DNA of 7,852 nucleotides from JBBDXA01 sp040902585 (GTDB lineage Bacteria > Planctomycetota > Phycisphaerae > Phycisphaerales > Phycisphaeraceae), in the NCBI GenBank assembly GCA_040902585.1, contig JBBDXA010000042.1, forward strand, positions 1 through 7,852. The letters are read 5' to 3'. Position 1 is the first letter of the stretch, and the number at the start of each line of letters is the position of its first letter. The position numbers were made by a program, and so were the translations under genes. A model generated the notes under the pieces. That model did not search any database, had not been told where the DNA came from, and saw nothing but the letters and a program-made list of their open reading frames with translations. This document shows, in pieces, positions 1 through 5,098 of this stretch.

Positions 1-83
1 AGGCCCGCCTGTCCGGCGGCGCGGGAATTCACGACGGGTTCCAGCCACACGCGGGCCTCGCGGACTCGGCCGCGCCGCTAACC

Positions 84-105
84 GGGGCAGCGGGGCAACG
101 GGGCA
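84..105. repeat. Short G-rich tandem repeat, period 8
   Basis: Three copies of GGGGCA occur at 84-89, 92-97 and 100-105, an exact 8-bp period with a variable dinucleotide (GC, AC) between them. The tract is too short and has too few G-runs for a confident G-quadruplex. It lies just upstream of the candidate promoter of the ABC ATPase gene. Confidence 0.6.
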
Positions 106-110
106 TCGCC

Positions 111-141
111 TTGTCACTCTTTCACTTTCCCATGTTATCCT
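111..141 (+). promoter_or_regulatory. Candidate promoter of the ABC ATPase gene
   Basis: TTGTCA (111-116) matches the -35 consensus in five of six positions. TATCCT (136-141), preceded by TG at 133-134, resembles an extended -10 element. The 19-bp spacer is longer than ideal. If used, transcription would begin about 3 nt before the ATG at 151, giving a nearly leaderless mRNA. This would agree with the absence of any Shine-Dalgarno sequence before that start. Confidence 0.3.
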
Positions 142-150
142 CTCCAACGC

Positions 151-1233
151 ATGACGCCGATTCATATCGACACTCTGCGCAAGACCTTCGACAAGACCGT
201 GGCGGTCGACGGAATCACTCTGAACATCAAGCCCGGATCGCTCTTTTTCCTGCTCGGGCCCAGTGGCTGCGGGAAGACCACGCTGCTGCGCATGATCGCC
301 GGTTTCACGGAGCCGACCAGCGGGACGATTCACTTCGGCGAGCAGGATGTCACCTGGCTGCCGCCGCACAAACGCAACTGCGGGATGGTGTTTCAGGGTT
401 ACGCGCTCTGGCCGCACATGACGGTGGCGCAGAACGTGGCCTTCGGTTTGAACGTGCGGAAGATCGACAAGGCCCAGACGCTGACCCGCGTGGCGGATGC
501 TTTGAAGCTCGTGCAGATGGCCGAGTACGGCGACCGCAAGCCCAACCAGCTCTCGGGCGGACAGCAGCAGCGCGTCGCTTTGGCGCGGGCGCTGGTGATT
601 AAGCCGACGGTGCTTTTGCTCGACGAACCGCTGTCGAACCTGGATGCCAAGCTGCGGATCGAGATGCGCGGGCAGATTAAATCGATCTGCAAGCAGGCCG
701 GGACCACGGCCGTCTACGTCACGCACGATCAAAAAGAAGCCCTGTCGATGGCCGATGAGGTCGCGTTACTGAAGAACGGCAAGGTGATGCAGTCGGGACC
801 TGCCCGCGAACTTTACGATCGGCCCAGGAGCCGCTTCGTCGCCGACTTCCTCGGCGAGACGAACTTCATCGCGGCGAAGGTGGTCGGCCGCGAAGACGGA
901 CAGGTGCTGCTCGAAGGGGATGCGGGAAAGATGCGCTCGACGGTGTTCCCCGATGACCTCGCGAAGGAAGGCAACGTCACCTGCTGCGTGCGCCCTGAAG
1001 CGATCCGCATCCTCAGTCCCAAGGCGACCGACGAAGGCAGCGATGGCGCCAACACCTTCACCGCCAAGCGTCTCGACACGACCTACCTCGGCGAGGTCGC
1101 GCAGCATCACCTGCTCCTGCCGGGCAAGGTGAAGGTGACGGTGTTTGAGTTGAACCCCAAGCCTCAGAAGTTCAATGGAGATGAGGTCCGCGTGGGCTTT
1201 GATCCGGAGGATGTGGTGGTGCTGAAGGATTGA
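151..1233 (+). CDS. ABC transporter ATP-binding protein (PotA/FbpC/MalK type)
   Basis: A complete 360-residue ATPase subunit of an importer-type ABC transporter; it binds and hydrolyses ATP on the cytoplasmic face to drive uptake through partner permeases. All motifs are present: Walker A GPSGCGKT (36-43), Q-loop Gln82, signature LSGGQ (134-138), Walker B VLLLDEP (154-160) with catalytic Glu159, D-loop SNLDAK (162-167) and switch His192. The segment around 225-245 (LYDRPRSRFVADFLGETNFI) and the following C-terminal region are typical of the TOBE-domain subfamily serving polyamines, iron(III) or sugars. The substrate cannot be chosen because no permease or binding protein is in the window. The start has no Shine-Dalgarno sequence, so translation may be leaderless. 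A small inverted repeat (1237-1250, AGCCGC/GCGGCT) follows the stop but has no T-tract, so I do not call it a terminator. Length is normal for the family. Confidence 0.93.
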   Translation: MTPIHIDTLRKTFDKTVAVDGITLNIKPGSLFFLLGPSGCGKTTLLRMIAGFTEPTSGTIHFGEQDVTWLPPHKRNCGMVFQGYALWPHMTVAQNVAFGLNVRKIDKAQTLTRVADALKLVQMAEYGDRKPNQLSGGQQQRVALARALVIKPTVLLLDEPLSNLDAKLRIEMRGQIKSICKQAGTTAVYVTHDQKEALSMADEVALLKNGKVMQSGPARELYDRPRSRFVADFLGETNFIAAKVVGREDGQVLLEGDAGKMRSTVFPDDLAKEGNVTCCVRPEAIRILSPKATDEGSDGANTFTAKRLDTTYLGEVAQHHLLLPGKVKVTVFELNPKPQKFNGDEVRVGFDPEDVVVLKD

Positions 1234-1317
1234 TTCAGCCGCCCGCGGCTTCGCATAATCACCCCTATTCTAAGCGTTTTCCGCGACTTTCCCGTTTCCC
1301 GCCCTACCATTGCCGTC

Positions 1318-1788
1318 ATGCCTTCCCGCGCTGAACAACCTGATGCGGATACCCCGCCGCCTTCGGGCGTCGAGATCGCGCCGGGGGTGCGCGTCAGTGA
1401 GTCGGACCTGCGTTTCGAGTTCGTGCGCAGCAGCGGGCCGGGCGGGCAGAACGTCAACAAAGTGGCGAGCAAGGCGCGGCTTGAAGTGAGCCTTGATGTC
1501 CTGCGCGCCAAGCTGCGCCCGCGCCTGATCGATCGACTCATTGCGCTGGCGGGTTCGCGCGTGACGGATGCGGGCGTGGTGATGATCACCAGTGACGACT
1601 CGCGTTCGCAGCAGGCCAACCGCAAAGCCTGCCTGGATCGTCTGCGCGAACTGATCGTGGAAGCGATGCGCGTGCCGAAGGTGCGCCGGAAAACGAAGCC
1701 GTCGAAGGGATCGAAACTGCGCCGACTTGAATCGAAGAAGCAGCGCGGGCAGATCAAGAAAGAGCGAGGCGGATGGCGCGGCGAGTGA
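1318..1788 (+). CDS. arfB: ArfB-like alternative ribosome-rescue factor (GGQ peptidyl-tRNA hydrolase)
   Basis: A 156-residue protein of the ArfB/YaeJ family, which enters ribosomes stalled at the end of a broken mRNA and hydrolyses the peptidyl-tRNA. The catalytic GGQ is at 42-44 in the context SSGPGGQNVNKV. The family's second hallmark, a strongly basic C-terminal tail that threads into the empty mRNA channel, is seen at about 119-152 (KVRRKTKPSKGSKLRR, then KKQRGQIKKER). The codon-recognition domains of true release factors RF1/RF2 are absent, and the length fits ArfB (about 140 residues in E. coli). The N-terminus has about 20 extra Pro/Asp-rich residues. No Shine-Dalgarno sequence precedes the ATG; a TACCAT at 1305-1310 could be a -10 box giving a leaderless message. 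An 84-nt gap separates it from the ABC gene. A 6-bp hairpin (TGATGA-ACA-TCATCA, 1786-1800) overlaps the stop codon. Confidence 0.9.
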   Translation: MPSRAEQPDADTPPPSGVEIAPGVRVSESDLRFEFVRSSGPGGQNVNKVASKARLEVSLDVLRAKLRPRLIDRLIALAGSRVTDAGVVMITSDDSRSQQANRKACLDRLRELIVEAMRVPKVRRKTKPSKGSKLRRLESKKQRGQIKKERGGWRGE

Positions 1789-1885
1789 TGAACATCATCA
1801 TGAACATGGCGATGAAGGCGCGCGAGGACTCAAGAACCGCGCATCATTAAGCCGATAAATTTTTTGCAAGAGTTGACAATACCTG

Positions 1886-1914
1886 TTGACTTAACGCGCG
1901 CACCTTTGTTTAAT
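1886..1914 (+). promoter_or_regulatory. Sigma70-type promoter of the Lys/Ala micro-protein
   Basis: TTGACT (1886-1891) and TTTAAT (1909-1914) are each one mismatch from consensus and are separated by exactly 17 bp. This makes it the best promoter match in the window. A second, perfect TTGACA lies at 1873-1878, and an A/T-rich stretch at 1855-1866 could act as an UP element. Predicted initiation is near 1921, leaving about 33 nt before the start codon at 1954. Confidence 0.65.
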
Positions 1915-1953
1915 TGAGTCAAGCTCCGACTGGCGTAGGAAAGGAAAGTTGCC

Positions 1954-2022
1954 ATGGCAAAGAAAGCAAAGAAGAAAGCTGCGAAGAAGGCCACCAAGAA
2001 GGCCGCGAAGAAGAAGAAGTAA
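1954..2022 (+). CDS. 22-residue lysine/alanine-rich micro-protein (histone H1-tail-like)
   Basis: A 22-codon gene (ATG 1954, TAA 2020-2022) whose product has Met1, 13 Lys, 7 Ala and one Thr, arranged as KK or KKK groups separated by A or AA. The pattern resembles the AAKK repeats of bacterial histone H1-like proteins and eukaryotic H1 tails, so binding to DNA, RNA or other polyanions is a reasonable inference, not a demonstrated role. Evidence that it is real: a purine-rich Shine-Dalgarno tract (AGGAAAGGAAAG, 1937-1948) five bases before the ATG, a near-consensus promoter 40 bp further up, and a strong terminator downstream. Most Lys codons are AAG. Lysine-rich runs can slow ribosomes, so it could also act as a leader peptide, but no larger gene follows before the terminator. 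It is too short for most annotation pipelines. Confidence 0.7.
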   Translation: MAKKAKKKAAKKATKKAAKKKK

Positions 2023-2182
2023 CAACTTCGACTTCCTCGTCTCGAACGAGCTCGAAAGAGCTTCAAGGACTGGAGTGGTTGAAAGCGAGATCGTGTTCGA
2101 AACCCCGTGAACAGTCGCTCCGAAAACTGACTTGTTCACACCCTACGCTTCACCCCAAACGCAACGCCACGGAGCCATCGTT

Positions 2183-2217
2183 GAAAGGCGTCCCGAACCC
2201 GGGACGCCTTTCGTTAT
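2183..2217 (+). terminator. Intrinsic terminator after the micro-protein unit
   Basis: GGCGTCCCG (2187-2195) and CGGGACGCC (2200-2208) form a perfect 9-bp GC-rich stem with an AACC loop. It is followed by the T-rich TTTCGTTATTT and preceded by GAAA. It ends the transcript begun near 1921 and isolates it from rpsB. Confidence 0.85.
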
Positions 2218-2267
2218 TTGAGAAGGTGCCTGTGAAGTTGTCGCGCGGGCGCGAATGGGTGCGCGTC

Positions 2268-2533
2268 GGGTGCCACGGGTCGAGGACGCTTGGCGACGAA
2301 GACCCGTGCGGCGTGCGGCAGCCTTGGGTCACCGTTCTTGACGCAGAGGCGCAGAGGCGCAGAGAGAGATGAGATTGGCGAGGGGATTGGATTTGCTGGT
2401 TCAGCTCAAGGCCAACGTATTCAAACGCCGCCTCCGCGCCCTCTTCCCCCTCTGCGCCTCTGCGTTCAAATCGACAGCCCCAGGCCCACGCACGGGGCTC
2501 CTCGCGGTAAGACCTCGTCGAGCCGTGGCACCC
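2268..2533. repeat. Nested inverted-repeat element (REPIN-like)
   Basis: Outer arms are GGGTGCCACGG (2268-2278) and its exact reverse complement CCGTGGCACCC (2523-2533). Similarity between the arms extends inward in degenerate form for about 40 bp. The left arm is itself a hairpin: CACGGGTC (2274-2281) pairs with GACCCGTG (2301-2308). The right arm forms an imperfect version between about 2490 and 2531. A second inverted repeat sits inside the pair. Two palindromes in inverted orientation around a short core is the architecture of REPIN elements. No transposase is encoded, so any mobility would be in trans. Confidence 0.6.
2338..2470. repeat. Inner inverted repeat with CGCAGAGG units
   Basis: The left arm carries three 8-bp units (CGCAGAGG 2342-2349, CGCAGAGG 2350-2357, CGCAGAGA 2358-2365). 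Bases 2341-2357 are perfectly complementary over 17 bp to 2449-2465, and partial similarity continues outward through TTGA / TCAA. The enclosed 91 bp have no recognisable gene. From memory, sequences built on ACGCAGAGGCGCAGAG recur in intergenic DNA of many unrelated bacteria; this recollection has not been checked here. Confidence 0.65.
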
Positions 2534-2587
2534 GATCCACGCGCTATCCTTCTATATAGATGCCCGGCCGTCCCTTTTTTCCGTCGT

Positions 2588-2615
2588 TTGCAGGCCCCGA
2601 TGGGGCTGTTAGAAT
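2588..2615 (+). promoter_or_regulatory. Candidate rpsB promoter
   Basis: TTGCAG (2588-2593), 16 bp, then TAGAAT (2610-2615), which is one mismatch from the -10 consensus. A second TAGAAT overlaps at 2615-2620. The spacer contains a palindrome, GCCCC-GAT-GGGGC (2594-2606, starting GG), which could be an operator or chance. An alternative AT-rich site, the perfect palindrome TCTATATAGA (2551-2560), lies upstream but has no -35 partner. Start near 2622 would give an rpsB leader of about 210 nt. Confidence 0.35.
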
Positions 2616-2679
2616 AGAATCACCTCAGGTGGGGTCAGCCCCTGCGGTGCATTTGCGCTTCAGGGATGAACGCAGAGTC

Positions 2680-2721
2680 AAGATCTGGTGACACGCCGGC
2701 TGTTCGGCGTGCGATCTTTTT
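2680..2721 (+). promoter_or_regulatory. Terminator-like hairpin in the rpsB leader (candidate attenuator)
   Basis: CACGCCG (2692-2698) and CGGCGTG (2705-2711) make a perfect 7-bp stem with a GCTGTT loop. The stem is extended below an internal loop by AAGATC (2680-2685) pairing with GATCTT (2713-2718), and a five-T run is at 2717-2721. This looks like an intrinsic terminator placed about 110 nt before the rpsB start and downstream of the proposed promoter, as expected for attenuation. It could instead terminate read-through from upstream if the real rpsB promoter lies after it. Confidence 0.5.
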
Positions 2722-2735
2722 AACGATAGATTCAA

Positions 2736-2797
2736 GGCGACCGCCGAGCCCGGATTCCGGGGCCTCAAGGGGCACGGCAGGATTTCTATCCGTCGCC
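2736..2797 (+). promoter_or_regulatory. Structured part of the rpsB leader
   Basis: GGCGAC (2736-2741) can pair with GTCGCC (2792-2797), enclosing a region that holds a second hairpin, CCCGG-ATT-CCGGG (2749-2761), and a GC-rich pairing around 2762-2776. A 10-bp perfect palindrome, CAGCTAGCTG (2801-2810), follows just before the ribosome binding site (AAGGAG, 2822-2827). In several bacteria S2 represses its own operon through its mRNA leader. This structure could be such a target, but it does not match a leader I know. Confidence 0.3.
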
Positions 2798-2832
2798 ACG
2801 CAGCTAGCTGACCTTACCGCTAAGGAGTCGTC

Positions 2833-3717
2833 ATGGCATCGCTCGTCAAAGATTTGGTTGAAGCTGGTATCCACTTCGGCCATCGCACCACCAACTGGAA
2901 CCCGAAGATGTTGCCTTACATCTTCGGCAAGAAAAACCGCGTCCACATCATCGACGTCAAGGCCACCGTCAAAGGCCTGCTCCTGGCCCGCAAGTTCATC
3001 ACCAAAGTGGTGGCCGGCGGACAGGACATCCTCTTCGTGGGCACCAAGCGCCAGGCCCGCGGCATCCTCGAAAAATTCTGCGGCGAAGCCAACCAGCCTT
3101 ACGTCATCGAACGCTGGCTCGGCGGCACGCTCACCAACTTCCGCACCATTCGCGAACGGCTCAAACGCCTCGAAGAACTCGAAGGCCTCGAAACGTCAGG
3201 CGATCTCGCCACCAAGTATTCCAAAAAGATGGAATCCACCCTTCGCCGCGAGAAGGCGAAGATTCTTCGCAACCTCGCCGGCATCCGCAACATGACCAAG
3301 CTGCCTGGCGCGATGGTGATCATCGACGTCAAGCGCGAAGTCAACGCCGTGCGCGAAGCCCGCAAGCTGGGCATCCCCACGGTGTGCCTGATCGATACCG
3401 ACAGCGATCCTGATTTCGCGGACATCCCCATCCCCGGCAACGACGACGCGATGCGTTCGATCGAAGTCGTGGTGCAGAGCCTGGTCGCCGCGGTTCAGGA
3501 AGGCAAGACCGGCCGAGCCACGATGGGCGAAGGCAAAGATGAAGCCCCGGCAGGCGGGCGCGGTGGCGAACCGCGCCGTCGCAGCACACGCAGCCGGTTC
3601 CGCGCCGATGACAAAGGTGACAAAGGTGACAAAGGTGACAAGGGCGGCAAGGCTGACGACACCGAAGGTGAACCCGTCGCCAGCGCTGCCGGCACGAACC
3701 CCCCGGCCGCAGGCTGA
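2833..3717 (+). CDS. rpsB: 30S ribosomal protein S2, with long charged C-terminal tail
   Basis: S2 of the small ribosomal subunit, 294 residues. The conserved body spans about 1-223. Typical segments are GIHFGHRTTNWNPKMLPYIF (12-31), the following VHIIDV, WLGGTLTNFRTI (95-106) leading into a charged helical pair, and PGAMVIIDVKREVNAVREA (158-176) then GIPTVCLIDTDSDPD (180-194). The start is fixed by AAGGAG at 2822-2827, five bases before the ATG. E. coli S2 has 241 residues; here about 70 extra residues follow, first basic (RRRSTRSRFR, 248-257), then Asp-Lys-Gly repeats (260-274), then an Ala/Pro-rich end. The repeat is also exact at DNA level. The tail is probably disordered and may vary between strains. 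tsf follows, the classical partner, but after 281 nt rather than tightly linked. Confidence 0.97.
   Translation: MASLVKDLVEAGIHFGHRTTNWNPKMLPYIFGKKNRVHIIDVKATVKGLLLARKFITKVVAGGQDILFVGTKRQARGILEKFCGEANQPYVIERWLGGTLTNFRTIRERLKRLEELEGLETSGDLATKYSKKMESTLRREKAKILRNLAGIRNMTKLPGAMVIIDVKREVNAVREARKLGIPTVCLIDTDSDPDFADIPIPGNDDAMRSIEVVVQSLVAAVQEGKTGRATMGEGKDEAPAGGRGGEPRRRSTRSRFRADDKGDKGDKGDKGGKADDTEGEPVASAAGTNPPAAG
3610..3654 (+). repeat. 9-bp minisatellite inside rpsB
   Basis: Three identical GACAAAGGT units (3610-3618, 3619-3627, 3628-3636) are followed by GACAAGGGC (3637-3645) and a more diverged GGCAAGGCT (3646-3654). The units encode Asp-Lys-Gly in residues 260-271, then Gly-Lys-Ala. Since the period is a multiple of three, copy-number change would alter tail length without a frameshift. 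Confidence 0.85.
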
Positions 3718-3782
3718 TGCGAAGGCATTGTGCGCGTGGCATGAATGTGGTCGTATGGTGGCTTGGTCCAAGTGAGTTTCGC

Positions 3783-3833
3783 CGAACTTGCCCCATAAAG
3801 ATCACCTGCGGCACAAGACATGGGCAAGTTGCG
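3783..3833 (+). promoter_or_regulatory. Long stem in the rpsB-tsf intergenic region
   Basis: AACTTGCCC (3785-3793) is perfectly complementary to GGGCAAGTT (3822-3830). The stem can extend inward by AT/AT past one bulged C and outward by CG/CG past one bulged G. The loop is about 23 nt. There is no T-tract, so it is not a standard terminator. It may be an RNA stability or processing element, or a site affecting read-through from rpsB into tsf. A smaller hairpin, CTTGG-T-CCAAG, is at 3762-3772. Confidence 0.4.
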
Positions 3834-3870
3834 ACTGCGATTGTCCATGCCACCAAAACGCCACGCTTCA

Positions 3871-3890
3871 ACCGGGTTCAACCGGGTTCA
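3871..3890. repeat. Tandem 10-bp duplication upstream of tsf
   Basis: ACCGGGTTCA occurs twice in direct succession (3871-3880, 3881-3890), preceded by TTCA. It may be an operator-like site or a chance duplication. I see no convincing promoter beside it: TATCAT at 3938-3943 resembles a -10 box but lacks a -35. Confidence 0.6.
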
Positions 3891-3998
3891 ATTCGTTTCA
3901 AACCTCTACACTTACGCCGCGTTTCACCCACACCGGCTATCATCCCTGCCGCGGTGAACGCGATTTCTGACCTTTTAGACTTATCGGAGACTAGAACA

Positions 3999-4811
3999 AT
4001 GGCAGTCAGCGCCAAGGACGTAATGGCCCTTCGCGGGCGCACCGGGCTGGGCATGATGGAATGCAAAATCGCCCTCGAAGCGACGAATGGTGACATGGAC
4101 GCGGCGATCGCCAAGCTGCGTGAAGAGCTCGGCGCCAAGATGAGCCTGCGCAGCGACCGGGCCGCCAGCGAAGGCTGGATCGCCGCCGCGACGCAGGACG
4201 GCGCGGTGGCGATGATCGCGCTGGTCAGCGAGACGGACTTCGCCGCCAAGAGCGAGAAGTTCCAGAACGCCGCGGCCGAGAGCGCCAGGATCGCCCTGAA
4301 AGAGCCCGCCGGTGAGATTCCCAAGGCTCCCGCCGCGGTGCAGACGCTGGTCGATGACCTGCGCATCACCATCAAAGAGAACATCAGCTACGGCAAAGGC
4401 ATCAAGCTCGAAGCTCCGAAGGTCGGCTCGTACGTGCATCACACCGGCAAGGTCGGCGTGGTCATCGCCGGCGAAGGCGATCTGTCGGAAGACCTGCTCA
4501 AGGGCCTGTGCCAGCACCTGGTCGCAGCCGACGGCAAAGGTCAGTGGGCCTCGCCGCTGTCGGTGGATTCCACCGGCCTGCCTGCCGACAAACTCGCGGA
4601 GGCCAAGGCCGCCGCCGTCGCCGAAGCCCAAGCCAGCGGCAAGCCCGCGAACATCGCCGAGAAGATCGCCGAGGGCAAGGTCCGCAAGTGGACCGATGAT
4701 CACACCCTGATGGGCCAGATTTACATCCGCGAAATGGATGCGAAGAAGCCCGTGCGCGACTACATCCCCAAGGGCGCGAAGATCACGGCCTTCCGCCGGT
4801 TCGATCTGTAA
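3999..4811 (+). CDS. tsf: Elongation factor Ts
   Basis: EF-Ts, 270 residues, the guanine-nucleotide exchange factor that regenerates EF-Tu-GTP. The N-terminal helical domain carries LRGRTGLGMMECKIAL (11-26), the family's signature form of LRxxTGAGMMDCKKAL. The core follows with SETDFAAKSEKF (77-88), matching the conserved TDF region that displaces magnesium in EF-Tu. The C-terminal module IAEKIAEGKVRKW (219-231), followed by LMGQIYI, is typical of full-length bacterial EF-Ts (283 residues in E. coli, shorter in Thermus). The reading frame is open from 3717, but the start at 3999 is chosen because family homology begins exactly at MAVSAKDV and CGGAGA (3985-3990) lies eight bases upstream. A strong terminator follows the gene. 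pyrH and frr, frequent downstream neighbours elsewhere, are not present. Confidence 0.97.
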   Translation: MAVSAKDVMALRGRTGLGMMECKIALEATNGDMDAAIAKLREELGAKMSLRSDRAASEGWIAAATQDGAVAMIALVSETDFAAKSEKFQNAAAESARIALKEPAGEIPKAPAAVQTLVDDLRITIKENISYGKGIKLEAPKVGSYVHHTGKVGVVIAGEGDLSEDLLKGLCQHLVAADGKGQWASPLSVDSTGLPADKLAEAKAAAVAEAQASGKPANIAEKIAEGKVRKWTDDHTLMGQIYIREMDAKKPVRDYIPKGAKITAFRRFDL

Positions 4812-4856
4812 GCTGGGTATTGACCTTGGCGAATGCCTAATCAAGTGTATAGCCCA

Positions 4857-4890
4857 CGGCCGCGAACGCCTGTTCGCGGCCGCGGTTTTT
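4857..4890 (+). terminator. Strong intrinsic terminator of tsf
   Basis: CGGCCGCGAAC (4857-4867) and GTTCGCGGCCG (4872-4882) form a perfect 11-bp stem with a GCCT tetraloop. A five-T run follows at 4886-4890. It cleanly ends the rpsB-tsf region. Confidence 0.93.
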
Positions 4891-5011
4891 CCGTTTTCGC
4901 CTTCCACCACGAAACCCGGCGCGATGCCATCGACAGGCTAAATAACAGTCTGAAATAAACGTGATTGGTGCAGATTGTGGTTGACGTATCGTCTCAAATC
5001 TGGGACGCTTA

Positions 5012-5098
5012 AACTCACATCGCAGGCTGCGCGCTTTCTCAGCCTGCAACCCCTTAAACTCAGCCGAACATTCGTTCGGCCCACACAGGAGATGGCCC
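5012..5098 (+). promoter_or_regulatory. Shared hairpin leader, copy 1
   Basis: This leader is homologous to 6005-6086. It contains GCAGGCTG (5022-5029) pairing with CAGCCTGC (5040-5047), then the block CAGCCTGCAACCCC (5040-5053), then the perfect hairpin GCCGAACATTCGTTCGGC (5063-5080; 7-bp stem, ATTC loop), and AGGAGA (5087-5092) six bases before the ATG. CTTAAACTCA occurs twice here (5008-5017, 5053-5062). TTGACG at 4981-4986 is a possible -35 box, but no -10 sits at proper spacing. The hairpin ends only 6 nt before the ribosome binding site, so an effect on translation or mRNA stability is plausible. Confidence 0.55.

Larger units (their letters stand above)
1..150. other. Upstream region with no assignable gene
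   Basis: No reading frame here is convincing as the end of a known protein. The first + frame is open from base 1 to a TAA at 79-81 and would give a 26-residue Arg/Pro-rich C-terminus. The second and third + frames also stay open, as expected in GC-rich DNA. An upstream gene may end at 81, but nothing recognisable supports it. The rest is the short G-rich repeat and the promoter candidate listed separately. Confidence 0.4.
1921..2217 (+). ncRNA. Candidate structured transcript carrying the micro-protein (possible dual-function RNA)
   Basis: The strong promoter and the intrinsic terminator define a transcript of about 300 nt of which only 69 nt are coding. The 164 nt after the stop codon are not a recognisable gene and contain local structure. 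AGCTC-GAAA-GAGCT (2049-2062) is a 5-bp stem closed by a GNRA-type loop. GTGAACA-GTC (2107-2116) pairs with GAC-T-TGTTCAC (2129-2139), a 10-bp stem with one bulged U. The terminator hairpin follows. The boundaries are inferred. It could equally be a plain mRNA with a long 3' untranslated region, and I recognise no known RNA family. Confidence 0.3.

Noticed and set aside
1237..1250. Terminator after the ABC ATPase gene (AGCCGC/GCGGCT)
   Set aside because: The stem is short with a 2-nt apparent loop, and no T-run follows, so the evidence is too weak.
1164..1757. 197-codon open frame on the - strand opposite arfB
   Set aside because: The Arg/Ser-rich translation is typical of a mirror frame of a GC-rich gene. 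The + strand frame has the GGQ motif and basic tail.
1811..1866. Terminator after arfB (GCGCG/CGCGC followed later by a T-run)
   Set aside because: The pairing is short and interrupted, and the six-T run is some 17 nt away from the stem, next to the promoter of the micro-protein, where it more likely acts as AT-rich promoter DNA.
1830..2066. - strand frame with a very hydrophobic Phe/Ala segment that mimics a membrane protein
   Set aside because: The hydrophobic stretch is simply the complement of AAG/AAA lysine codons of the micro-protein. No promoter or ribosome binding site serves it.
2342..2365. Possible CRISPR-like direct repeats (CGCAGAGG units)
   Set aside because: The units are 8 bp and contiguous, with no spacers. 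They belong to an inverted-repeat element.
1914..2372. 152-codon + frame spanning the micro-protein and its terminator
   Set aside because: It is in a different frame from the Lys/Ala peptide, starts before the ribosome binding site, gives a Glu/Ser-rich translation of the Lys-codon repeats, and reads through a strong terminator into a repeat element.
2666..3295. 209-codon + frame beginning in the rpsB leader
   Set aside because: It overlaps rpsB out of frame, has no family resemblance, and contains the leader hairpins. rpsB identity is certain.
3717..3998. N-terminal extension of EF-Ts in the same open frame from 3717
   Set aside because: EF-Ts homology starts exactly at the ATG at 3999, which has its own ribosome binding site. 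The extension has no family similarity and overlaps the intergenic stem and tandem repeat.
3981..4910. 309-codon open frame on the - strand opposite tsf
   Set aside because: It lies almost wholly antisense to tsf, has no recognisable domain, and arises from the GC-rich codon bias of the real gene. It would also run through the tsf terminator.
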